Shown piece after piece: positions 8,589-15,684 of a stretch of 34,281 nucleotides of DNA. Within the stretch, counting starts at the first letter, position 1. Each line of letters begins with the position of its first letter. The notes under the pieces are model-generated. The model was not told the DNA's origin. It did no database searches and worked only from the letters and a program-made list of their open reading frames with translations. This DNA is from Alkaliphilus hydrothermalis (GTDB lineage: Bacteria; Bacillota; Clostridia; Peptostreptococcales; Natronincolaceae): the NCBI RefSeq assembly GCF_016908555.1, contig NZ_JAFBEE010000026.1, positions 1 to 34,281 of the forward strand, given 5' to 3'. The position numbers and the translations under genes are program-made.

Positions 8589-10289
8589 TTATTCCACCTT
8601 TAAGAATTCATCTACAGGATCTTTAATATACCCATGCCCCTTTAATATTTCATATACATGTAATTTTCTCTTCTTAGCCAATTCGTATATATTCCTCAAA
8701 TCTGTTTTCTCGTATCTATCAATACATGTCATAGTGCTTTTAACTTCTTTTTTCTTTTCATTTAATTCTAACGCTTTCTTTATGACGTCTCCCTTTATAG
8801 TGTTATATTTATCATCTACTCCATATCCACTAACAATTTTTCTTATTAAATCTTCTATATCTTTTTCTGTAAGCTCAGTAAATATCCCCAAAGTACTCAC
8901 ATCTATAACCAAATTTTCTACTATGTTTTTTCTCTTTAATTCCAGCTGTTTTTCCTCATTTTTAGCTATCTCTTTAATTTTGCCTGCTAATTCTAACGTA
9001 TTTCTATGTCTAAAAATTATGTCATCTAGATTTATAGAGATATCCTCATATTTCTCAATTTCTATTCTGTTATTATTTCTTAAGGCCTTTATCATAGGCT
9101 GAATCATATGAAGATCTTCCTTAGATGCCTTACTTATAATACCTTTGGTTATTTTTTCATTATCTGTGTTTAAAGCTCTCTCCTGAGCAAGAATAAATAA
9201 GTTTACTGCTACAGAAGTTATTCCTTGGCAATGGTCATACATTAATTCCTTTATTTCATTTGTTAATACCGTATTTTCTTTAAGATACTGAAACTCCCAA
9301 AGAGTCTCTATGAAAAAATCCCATTCATCACTATTTTTATTCATTCTATCCCATATGATATTACCTTCACTACCGGCTCTTCTAGCTTGCCTAAAATCTT
9401 TTTTAAATATTTGTAGTGCTTTAAAAGTACCTATCAATACAGTGGGTATTCCAACAGTATTAGTTAATGTAACAAAAAAATTAAGCATTTCATCAGGATC
9501 ATTCTTAGCATTAATTAGATGTTGTATTTCATCTATTACTAAAACTCCGATTCCATACATACTTGCTAAAGATGTCATATGCAACATCATAGAAGATGTT
9601 ATTCTATTTAGGTATCCATACTTTTCGAGGTATCGTGTCCCAAGCAAATCATCTATTGCTTTAAAAAAGCTCTTACAAAGGGTCGATAGGTTCCCATCAT
9701 ATGGACAATCAATCTTTAACCAAACAATTTGAGTTCTACTTAGTGCCATTTCTTTATATTCTTCATGCTTTATAATCTGAGGATACATAAGAAGTAATCT
9801 TTCTATAGCTGTAGTCTTTCCTATACCTGAGATTCCAATTATAGAAAGACTGTCTGCTGAAGATCTTATGTGTGCCATATTTCGTTTAAAGATATCTTCT
9901 TTTTCTTCTTCTTTTACTGAATGCAAGTCATTTAGTATTTTTAATCTTTCAAAATAAGTTTTATCCATAGGATTTCTTGATAAATATCCTCTTCTAATCA
10001 TTGTTGATAACTTTGTTTCTATTGTAAAATGATCTGGAAGTGGCTGTATAAAGTTTTTAATTCTTTTAATCATATGATGTCTTAAATTCTTGTTTTTATT
10101 TTTTTCTATATCTTCAATTATAGGATATATAGTAAATTGCTCTAATATATCATCTTCTGTAAATATAGGAGGCAGAGATTCTATAAAAGGATTATTGGAG
10201 TATTCAATTAACTCTTGCTCCTTATAAGTCGCCATTTCAATTTTCCCTTTTAGAATAGGAACTATATTATTTCTTTCCAAGACTCTCAT
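8589..10289 (-). CDS. tnsC: TnsC, AAA+ transposition regulator
   Basis: TnsC is the ATPase that links target selectors (TnsD or TnsE) to the TnsAB transposase. The 566-residue reading frame has Walker A GISGIGKTT at 152-160 and Walker B VLVIDE at 249-254, followed by QHL as in Tn7 TnsC. The N-terminal NNPFIESLPP motif and the C-terminal TDLRNIY...ILKGHGYI segment, which correspond to TnsA/TnsB contact regions in Tn7, are both present. The first ATG overlaps tnsB by 23 bp. An ATG at codon 19 (10235) has AAAGGGA eight bases upstream and gives an N-terminus closer in length to Tn7 TnsC, so it may be the true start. The gene is translationally coupled with tnsB. Confidence 0.94.
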   Translation of the reverse strand: MRVLERNNIVPILKGKIEMATYKEQELIEYSNNPFIESLPPIFTEDDILEQFTIYPIIEDIEKNKNKNLRHHMIKRIKNFIQPLPDHFTIETKLSTMIRRGYLSRNPMDKTYFERLKILNDLHSVKEEEKEDIFKRNMAHIRSSADSLSIIGISGIGKTTAIERLLLMYPQIIKHEEYKEMALSRTQIVWLKIDCPYDGNLSTLCKSFFKAIDDLLGTRYLEKYGYLNRITSSMMLHMTSLASMYGIGVLVIDEIQHLINAKNDPDEMLNFFVTLTNTVGIPTVLIGTFKALQIFKKDFRQARRAGSEGNIIWDRMNKNSDEWDFFIETLWEFQYLKENTVLTNEIKELMYDHCQGITSVAVNLFILAQERALNTDNEKITKGIISKASKEDLHMIQPMIKALRNNNRIEIEKYEDISINLDDIIFRHRNTLELAGKIKEIAKNEEKQLELKRKNIVENLVIDVSTLGIFTELTEKDIEDLIRKIVSGYGVDDKYNTIKGDVIKKALELNEKKKEVKSTMTCIDRYEKTDLRNIYELAKKRKLHVYEILKGHGYIKDPVDEFLKVE

Positions 10290-12432
10290 CTCTTTTCCTT
10301 CTTATTTTATCCATTAAGCTTTTATGTCTTACATCGTTATGTTCTTCATTGTTTTCAGTTGATTTGATAATCTCCTTAACAATACCTTCTTTCTTTTCTT
10401 CTTTACTAATATCAAAGGCTTCTTCTAGTCTTCTTATCTCTTTTTCAATTTGTCTATTTTCTTTGATACCTTGTATTCTTTTCGATTTAGAAGTTGTTTC
10501 GATTACTGTTTTTTCTTTTTCTTTCTTTGCTTTTTTTACTCTATCCTCTATTTCTTTATCTAAATCTATGCTAAGTTGTGCTTGCTTGGTTGATTCCCAT
10601 TCAATTAGTTCTTTCTCTAATTCCTTTTGAAATATTATTTCCTCAAGTAAGCAATCTCTGTATTGAATACTTTTCTCTAGAATATAACAGGTTTCAAAAT
10701 TTCTTCCATCTTCATGAAGAATATATATTTGATTCATATCTCTTGGATCATAAACAATCTCAATCCATCTATATTTGGGTTTCAAAAACCATTGCTCTTC
10801 TATTGCCTTTTGAGAGCTATAATATAATCCTTTAAATTTAAATCCTGCTCTCGAAACACTTGCTTTTCCTTTTGGAAGTATATTTAGTCTCATTATATCT
10901 CTATCTACAACTCTAAGTCTGCCTTTTTTATTATTAATTCCCCAATTCCAAAGATTGATAGGTGTTGGGGTTAATTCATCCACTATCATTTCTTTTTCCA
11001 TCTCATATTTACTTATTATTTTATGATTATGATATAAAACCATTTTGATATATATTTCTGTAAATTCTTCTAAAGTAAGCGTTGCATCTAACCTGTAATC
11101 CCTATCTCCTCTTTGTCTATATTCTTTTTGAATTGCTCCTGGTGTTTTATGCTTTATTTTTTCATTTGTAGTCCTAAAGCTACGCTCAACTATTCCCTTT
11201 AAATCTCCCCTAAAGGGTGGTGTATTTTCTATTTTTATATTTAAGTTATTAATTAAATTTTCAACGGAATATCCTTCGAATTCCCCTCTATCAGCTATAA
11301 TTATTTCTGGCAAATGATTTGATGTCCATTGTTCCTCAGTAATATTTATTCCATACTTTTTACAGAATTGTACTTTGTTTTCTATCATATTGTCTAATGC
11401 CATCATAGCTCCAGTCCAAGATGGTCCTTCTAAACCAACATATATTCCTGTTACTAGTCTAGAAAATACATCTATGATTGCATATAAAACAGGTTTTCCG
11501 ATAATTCTATTTCTGTTAAAGGTACTTACTAAATAAATATCTCCTGGAGTTGCATCAATTTGAAATCTTGTTCCTGGTCCATTGGTTTCTATTGTGGAAT
11601 TTTTCAGAAGTGGTCTGTGTTTTAATTCATATTCTTTACTTCCTTCCCTAAAAAATATGTCCTTTTTTACATCTGTTGAGTTTCTAAACCAATAGTAAAA
11701 TTGTTGATAGGTAGGTATTCTAGATTTATCCCATACTTTATACTCTTCTTGACCTTCTATAAAAAATCTATCTGAAAAGAATTCTCTAAGTATTAAGTTA
11801 TATGTTTCTGCTAAACTTATCTTTTCTTTTTTTCTATAGAACTTATTAATTGATACTTCAAATATTTTCTTTATATCTTCTGTTACACTTATTCCTTGCT
11901 CTGTTTCCCCTATATAGTTTGTTTTTCTGGGTCTTCCTATTTTACTATCTTCTTTTAACTTTTTACTTTTTCCCTTCCCCCCTGAATTAGAATAGTCAGG
12001 AAGAAGAGCATTTTTTTTCATTCCTCTTTGCCAAAACCTACTAAGTATTTTTTTTGTTTTATTTAAACTTAAATTATTTTCATCAGCAATATCTTTCAAC
12101 TTATTTTCTCTTCCATTTTTCTCTAGTAAAGCTTCTTTTTCAGTACTCCAATATTTCTGTATTATTATCCAATCCAAATCTCTTTTTTCTTTTTGTAGCT
12201 CAGATAACTCCTCTTCTTTTAGATTTTTTACGAATGGATCCTTAATTGATATTAATATATTGTTGTTTATTTCTGATTCTAATTTATCTACTAATTCTTT
12301 CTTAGGCATAGAAGTAGCTGCATCAATATTGACATAATATAAGAATCTCTGATCATTATCTATATAAATTACTCTTATTCTTTCTCTTTTTTCTTTGTCT
12401 GTATATTGAAAAGTCATATTCTCATAAATCAT
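10267..12432 (-). CDS. tnsB: TnsB, DDE transposase
   Basis: TnsB binds the transposon-end repeats and makes the 3' cuts and strand transfer, working as a heteromer with TnsA. The 721-residue protein has N-terminal helix-turn-helix domains (about 75-175, including a GRPRK-type basic patch near 166-170). The RNase H-fold core carries the triad Asp293 (FQIDATPG), Asp381 (IIADRGEF) and Glu416 (KGIVERSF). A beta-barrel region follows. The highly charged C-terminal tail (about 630-721) is predicted to form coiled coil; in Tn7 the tail contacts TnsC. The start overlaps the tnsA stop as ATGA. The length is close to Tn7 TnsB (702 residues), and all catalytic residues are present, so the element may be active. 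Confidence 0.95.
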   Translation of the reverse strand: MIYENMTFQYTDKEKRERIRVIYIDNDQRFLYYVNIDAATSMPKKELVDKLESEINNNILISIKDPFVKNLKEEELSELQKEKRDLDWIIIQKYWSTEKEALLEKNGRENKLKDIADENNLSLNKTKKILSRFWQRGMKKNALLPDYSNSGGKGKSKKLKEDSKIGRPRKTNYIGETEQGISVTEDIKKIFEVSINKFYRKKEKISLAETYNLILREFFSDRFFIEGQEEYKVWDKSRIPTYQQFYYWFRNSTDVKKDIFFREGSKEYELKHRPLLKNSTIETNGPGTRFQIDATPGDIYLVSTFNRNRIIGKPVLYAIIDVFSRLVTGIYVGLEGPSWTGAMMALDNMIENKVQFCKKYGINITEEQWTSNHLPEIIIADRGEFEGYSVENLINNLNIKIENTPPFRGDLKGIVERSFRTTNEKIKHKTPGAIQKEYRQRGDRDYRLDATLTLEEFTEIYIKMVLYHNHKIISKYEMEKEMIVDELTPTPINLWNWGINNKKGRLRVVDRDIMRLNILPKGKASVSRAGFKFKGLYYSSQKAIEEQWFLKPKYRWIEIVYDPRDMNQIYILHEDGRNFETCYILEKSIQYRDCLLEEIIFQKELEKELIEWESTKQAQLSIDLDKEIEDRVKKAKKEKEKTVIETTSKSKRIQGIKENRQIEKEIRRLEEAFDISKEEKKEGIVKEIIKSTENNEEHNDVRHKSLMDKIRRKRDESLGKK

Positions 12433-13277
12433 GATATATTCAACTCCTCATAAAAACCATTCCTTAAAATATTAATATTTATTATTTTATTTACATCAAG
12501 ACCTTCATATAAATTAATTTCTACTGCTTTTCTAATAATCAAATGCTTAAATAATGCAATTCCTGTCCCTTTTTCTAAAAATAGATCATTATCAAATTCA
12601 CTAGATATTTCTCTAATACTAACTTTAGTATCTATAAGCCTTTTCATATATTCTAAAACTAAATCTCTTATATGATTACTGGCTATTGATTTTAAGGAAT
12701 CTATTTCATCTATGTTATAGTATGTATGTACATAACTTATATTTTGAGCTAATGTCTTATTAATTTCTTTCTCTGTAACTATTCCCCAATCAACTCCTTG
12801 TTTTTCCCAGTACCTTCTTTCTATTTCAAACTTTTCTAAAACCCTTTTGTTCATTAAATCATCTTGACATTTTATTGTCCTAGCAACATCTATGCATTTC
12901 CCATTTATATTAGTCGTAACTAAAAAATCTGTTGTCATAACTACAGGGTCGTTCGTTTTGGGGTCCACGGGATGTTTTATTCCACTTTCTTTTGCTATTA
13001 ATAAAGTCTCTTCTACAGGTAATAAAGGGAATTGTTCTCTAATATCAAGTACATTATCAGAATACTCAAGAAAATAAAAATAGTCTCTTTCTATATCTGA
13101 AAGAAACTCATGTTGTCTATTAGTCTTTATCCCCTTTAACCTTGTTGCTCGTCCTAAAGAAGGTACATCTTGGATTAATAACCACGGTCTATACTCTTCT
13201 CCTGTTCCTTGACCTCTGCCTTCTTTTATTAATTTTTCCATTTTATTTTTAGTTATGGTTCTTTTTCTTTTTGCCAT
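12429..13277 (-). CDS. tnsA: TnsA, restriction-type endonuclease of transposase
   Basis: TnsA cleaves the 5' ends of the element so that, with TnsB, transposition is cut-and-paste. The 282-residue protein has the catalytic residues Glu63 (SDIERDYF), Asp117 (MTTDFLV) and Lys136 (ARTIKCQ), matching the Glu63-Asp114-Lys132 set of Tn7 TnsA almost position for position. It also has the LEKFEIERRYW stretch typical of the family. The C-terminal winged-helix part (about 165-282) is the TnsB/TnsC-facing region in Tn7. GAGGTGATT precedes the ATG by 6-7 bases but lies inside a strong inverted repeat (13282-13321), which may restrict translation. The gene is the first of the tns operon and is nearest the right end, as in Tn7. 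Confidence 0.95.
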   Translation of the reverse strand: MAKRKRTITKNKMEKLIKEGRGQGTGEEYRPWLLIQDVPSLGRATRLKGIKTNRQHEFLSDIERDYFYFLEYSDNVLDIREQFPLLPVEETLLIAKESGIKHPVDPKTNDPVVMTTDFLVTTNINGKCIDVARTIKCQDDLMNKRVLEKFEIERRYWEKQGVDWGIVTEKEINKTLAQNISYVHTYYNIDEIDSLKSIASNHIRDLVLEYMKRLIDTKVSIREISSEFDNDLFLEKGTGIALFKHLIIRKAVEINLYEGLDVNKIININILRNGFYEELNIS

Positions 13278-13281
13278 AAAA

Positions 13282-13321
13282 AATCACCTCTATATGTATA
13301 TATTACCATATAAAGGTGATT
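13282..13321 (-). promoter_or_regulatory. Inverted repeat sequestering the tnsA ribosome-binding site
   Basis: Arms 13282-13296 and 13307-13321 are complementary over 15 positions. The one DNA mismatch becomes a G-U pair in the minus-strand RNA, so the transcript can form an uninterrupted 15-bp stem with a 10-nt loop. The 3' arm contains the GAGGTG ribosome site of tnsA. It could act as an RNA switch, or as a DNA operator for a repressor such as TnsB. The pairing is seen directly; the function is inferred. Confidence 0.7.
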
Positions 13322-13400
13322 CCAATCCAACTATTATTAAAACAATCTAACTTTTTTTAAAATGATATAACATTTTTTAAAACAATTCAACTTTTTTTAA
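13321..13400 (-). repeat. Four tandem 20-bp TnsB-binding repeats, right end
   Basis: Units start at 13321, 13341, 13361 and 13381 with an exact 20-bp period. Plus-strand consensus: AACAATCTAACTTTTTTTAA. The outer three are the closest matches; the innermost (13321) is the most diverged. Tn7R likewise carries four closely packed TnsB sites. Their position between the terminal ACA and tnsA identifies them. Confidence 0.85.
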
Positions 13401-13413
13401 TAACTACAATAAC
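13401..13413. other. Right transposon terminus and candidate 5-bp target duplication
   Basis: The element ends with TAACTACA (13401-13408), which is TGTAGTTA read inward, with the TGT/ACA terminus of Tn7-type elements. ATAAC (13409-13413) is then the expected 5-bp target duplication. Twenty-four bases separate the ACA from the glmS stop codon, as for attTn7 insertions. The partner copy of ATAAC beside the left end could not be verified. Confidence 0.75.
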
Positions 13414-13432
13414 TGTTTTTACTTCTCCCTAC

Positions 13433-13475
13433 CTACTCCACAGTAACACTCTTAGCCAAGTTCTTAGGCTTATCA
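13433..13475 (-). other. attTn7: TnsD recognition segment in the glmS 3' end
   Basis: The last codons of glmS, encoding the invariant NLAKSVTVE tail, are the DNA sequence bound by TnsD in known Tn7 systems. Here they abut a Tn7-like right end at the canonical distance. The limits are approximate, and the assignment rests on family knowledge plus the observed junction. Confidence 0.7.
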
Positions 13476-15262
13476 ACATCAGTTCCTCGAGCTACAGCCA
13501 CATAGTAAGCGAATAACTGTAAAGGAATGATACTTAAAATAGGAGATAATTCATCCATTGTATCTGGAATATAAAGAACCACATCAGCTGTCTTTTCGAT
13601 TTCCTTGTTCCCTTCCTTTGCAACCGCCACTACATAAGCTCCTCTAGCTCTTACCTCTTGGATATTTGAAAGCATCTTATCATAAAGACGATCTTGAGTC
13701 GCTAGAGCTACTACAAGGGTGCCCTTTTCGATTAGAGCGATTGTACCATGCTTTAGTTCCCCTGCTGCAATTGCAAAGGAATTAATATAAGAGATCTCCT
13801 TTAGCTTTAAAGAAGCCTCATGGGCAACATGAACATCTACACCTCTACCCATGAAGAATACACTTTCGTTGTTAAAGTGACCTGCTGCTTGATGTTGAAT
13901 CTCAGCAAAATCCTTTAATAGACTTTGAGCCTTTTCTGGCATTGTCTTAAGTTCTTTTAATATTTGAAGATATTGCTCCCTATCCATATTTCCCTTGATC
14001 GTTGCCATATGAAGGGCTAGCATATAGAAGGCTGTCAATTGAGTCGTATATGCCTTTGTTGAAGCAACTGCGATTTCTGGTCCTGCCCAAGTGTAGAATA
14101 CATCATGGGATTCCCTAGCTACAGAGCTACCAACCACGTTTACGATAGAAAGGATTCTAGCACCCTTACGCTTTGCTTCCCTCAAAGCCGCTAAAGTATC
14201 TAAAGTCTCACCAGACTGGCTCACTGCGATAAATAGGGTCTTTTCATCAATGAAGGGATCTCTATATCTGAATTCAGAAGCAACATCTACTTCTACTGGA
14301 ATCTTAGCAAACTTCTCAATAGCAAATCTTCCAACAAGACCTGCATGATAAGCAGTGCCACAAGCAACGATATAGATTTTATTGATATTTTCTAGGTCTT
14401 CGTTAGTCAACTTGATGCCGTCCAATACGATGTTGTCTTCCTTATCAAGTCTTCTCATCAATGTCTCAGAGATTCCCTTTGGTTGTTCGTGGATTTCCTT
14501 AATCATGAAATGCTCGTAGCCTTCCTTCTCAGCAGCATCCGCATCCCAAGTTACGTTGAAGACTTCACGGTCCATTTCTTGACCTAGCTCGTTGAAGATT
14601 TTAACGCCATCTTTAGTTAATAGAACAACTTCGTCATTTTCAATTAAATGCATTTTTCTAGTATATTTTAATAGGGCTGGAATATCAGAAGCAATGAAGT
14701 TTTCTCCTTCTCCTAGACCTACGATTAGTGGACTGTCTTTTCTAACAGCGATTACCTTATCTGGCTCACTCTTGGCGATAACTCCGATGGCATAAGCACC
14801 CTCCATCTTTTCAATGGCTTGGTATACAGCCTTCATCAAATCTCCCTCATAGTAATGGTCAATCAGATGGGCGATTACTTCTGTATCCGTATCAGACTTA
14901 AATTCGATTCCCTTTTCTTCGATTAACCATTCTTTGATTTTCATATAATTTTCAATAATCCCATTGTGGATTACTGCGATATTTCCCTCTTCATTAGTAT
15001 GGGGATGAGCATTTCTGTCAGATGGCTCTCCGTGGGTTGCCCATCTTGTATGACCGATTCCGATACTACCTGCTAGGGAATCTTGCTTTAAATGTTCTGC
15101 CAATACATTTAATCTTCCCTTATATTTTCTTACATTCACCTCTCCATTGTCATAAACAGCGATACCAGCCGAGTCATATCCTCTATATTCTAATCTTGAT
15201 AATCCCTCTATTAAAACCTCTGTTGCCTCTCTATTTCCAATATATCCAACGATTCCGCACAT
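13433..15262 (-). CDS. glmS: Glutamine-fructose-6-phosphate aminotransferase (isomerizing)
   Basis: GlmS converts fructose-6-phosphate and glutamine to glucosamine-6-phosphate and glutamate, the first step toward UDP-GlcNAc for peptidoglycan. The 609-residue protein has the N-terminal nucleophile Cys2 (MCGIVGYIG), the glutamine amidotransferase fold (about 1-220) with HTRWATHG, and two SIS sugar-isomerase domains (about 285-425 and 455-600) with SQSGETLDT. It ends in LAKSVTVE, the conserved tail that TnsD recognises as DNA. GAAGGGAG lies 9 bases before the ATG. Expression is expected to be controlled by the glmS ribozyme in the leader. The Tn7-like insertion downstream leaves the ORF intact. 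Confidence 0.98.
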   Translation of the reverse strand: MCGIVGYIGNREATEVLIEGLSRLEYRGYDSAGIAVYDNGEVNVRKYKGRLNVLAEHLKQDSLAGSIGIGHTRWATHGEPSDRNAHPHTNEEGNIAVIHNGIIENYMKIKEWLIEEKGIEFKSDTDTEVIAHLIDHYYEGDLMKAVYQAIEKMEGAYAIGVIAKSEPDKVIAVRKDSPLIVGLGEGENFIASDIPALLKYTRKMHLIENDEVVLLTKDGVKIFNELGQEMDREVFNVTWDADAAEKEGYEHFMIKEIHEQPKGISETLMRRLDKEDNIVLDGIKLTNEDLENINKIYIVACGTAYHAGLVGRFAIEKFAKIPVEVDVASEFRYRDPFIDEKTLFIAVSQSGETLDTLAALREAKRKGARILSIVNVVGSSVARESHDVFYTWAGPEIAVASTKAYTTQLTAFYMLALHMATIKGNMDREQYLQILKELKTMPEKAQSLLKDFAEIQHQAAGHFNNESVFFMGRGVDVHVAHEASLKLKEISYINSFAIAAGELKHGTIALIEKGTLVVALATQDRLYDKMLSNIQEVRARGAYVVAVAKEGNKEIEKTADVVLYIPDTMDELSPILSIIPLQLFAYYVAVARGTDVDKPKNLAKSVTVE

Positions 15263-15352
15263 AATTTAAATCTCCCTTCAAAATAGATTCTTTTATATTA
15301 GTCTTTACTTAAATTCAATATTAAATCAATAATCAATCAATTTTTTGCACAC

Positions 15353-15395
15353 AAAAAAAGCCTCTGAAAAAAGTCAAAAAACCTTCACAGACCTT
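15353..15395 (-). terminator. Possible terminator between glmS ribozyme and glmS
   Basis: On the minus strand GTCTGTGAA (15392-15384) can pair with TTCAGAGGC (15368-15360), with one G-G clash and one G-U pair. A run of seven T follows immediately (15359-15353). The stem is imperfect and the loop T-rich, so it is a weaker candidate than others in the window. If real, it would give a second level of control after the ribozyme. Confidence 0.4.
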
Positions 15396-15558
15396 CACCT
15401 AAGCCCTTTTGTCCTACCGATCCCTCAGTAGTTTTGTAGACTTGCTTTCGGTGGTGAATACACCGCAGGGCACCCGCCGATCATTCGATTATAACCCTGT
15501 TCCTCGTCAGCTTAGATATTAGGTTCTTAATCCCTCAGATAATCTAAGCTCAGGCGCT
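15376..15558 (-). ncRNA. glmS ribozyme: glmS ribozyme (GlcN6P-dependent self-cleaving riboswitch)
   Basis: Read on the minus strand, the leader carries the family's hallmarks in order. First is the AGCGCC start at 15558, with the cleavage site expected between A15558 and G15557. Next is a P2 stem, AGCTTAGAT pairing perfectly with ATCTAAGCT. Then come the core GACGAGG, a GGGTTATAATCGAA-type segment and GGCGGGTGCC, followed by a CACCACCGAAAG-type P3/P4 region. Glucosamine-6-phosphate acts as cofactor for self-cleavage, and the cleaved mRNA is degraded, so GlmS is feedback-limited by its product. The location directly upstream of glmS fits. The 3' limit is approximate. Confidence 0.93.
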
Positions 15559-15565
15559 TGATAAC

Positions 15566-15595
15566 TTATTTAGTTGTCGCTTTCCTCATTAGCAT
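15566..15595 (-). CDS. Possible leader micro-ORF ahead of glmS ribozyme
   Basis: A nine-codon frame (MLMRKATTK) starts at 15595; the second ATG at 15589 gives seven codons (MRKATTK). AAAGGAGG ends at 15597, 7 bases from the second ATG, which is a textbook ribosome site. The TAA (15568-15566) ends 7 nt before the ribozyme cleavage site. A terminating ribosome would cover the first ribozyme bases and could affect folding. There is no evidence of conservation from one sequence; it may be fortuitous. Confidence 0.4.
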   Translation of the reverse strand: MLMRKATTK

Positions 15596-15616
15596 TCCTC
15601 CTTTCAAATAGTTGAG

Positions 15617-15649
15617 ATGGGGTTAGTAAAACATCATCGCCAACCCCAT
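15617..15649 (-). other. 5' stem-loop of the glmS leader
   Basis: ATGGGGTT (15649-15642 read on the minus strand) pairs perfectly with AACCCCAT (15624-15617). It sits right at the transcription start predicted from the upstream promoter, so it would cap the 5' end of the leader and stabilise it. There is no T-run after it, so it is unlikely to be a glmM terminator. Confidence 0.5.
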
Positions 15650-15655
15650 TACTCT

Positions 15656-15684
15656 ATTATATCCTTAACTTAAACGATCTTCAA
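15656..15684 (-). promoter_or_regulatory. Vegetative promoter of glmS, inside the glmM 3' end
   Basis: On the minus strand TTGAAG (15684-15679) and TATAAT (15661-15656) are separated by exactly 17 bp. The -35 lies in the last codons of glmM. The predicted start is near 15649, about 90 nt before the ribozyme cleavage site. Read-through from glmM is also possible. Confidence 0.65.

Larger units (their letters stand above)
1565..13408 (-). mobile_element. Tn7-like transposon, right-hand part (tnsABCDE plus cargo)
   Basis: Five transposition genes in the Tn7 order A-B-C-D-E run away from a right end that lies 24 bp past glmS. Two cargo genes follow on the same strand. The right boundary is supported by four 20-bp repeats and a terminal TGTAGTTA (minus strand) ending at 13408. 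The left boundary is not identified: no inverted copy of TGTAGTTA with matching repeats was found to the left. The given start is simply the end of the last same-strand gene, so the element may extend beyond the window, with the IS30 copy inside it. The region is visibly richer in A+T than the glmM/glmS and vor genes, consistent with horizontal origin. Confidence 0.85.

Noticed and set aside
1..13408. CRISPR-associated Tn7-like transposon (CAST)
   Set aside because: No cas genes and no repeat-spacer array are visible. The TniQ protein is a full-length TnsD and the insertion is at glmS, so RNA-guided targeting is not supported within the window.
15022..15264. Plus-strand 80-codon ORF opposite the glmS start
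   Set aside because: It is antisense to the conserved glmS N-terminus, lacks a ribosome site and has no family-like composition. It is a shadow frame.
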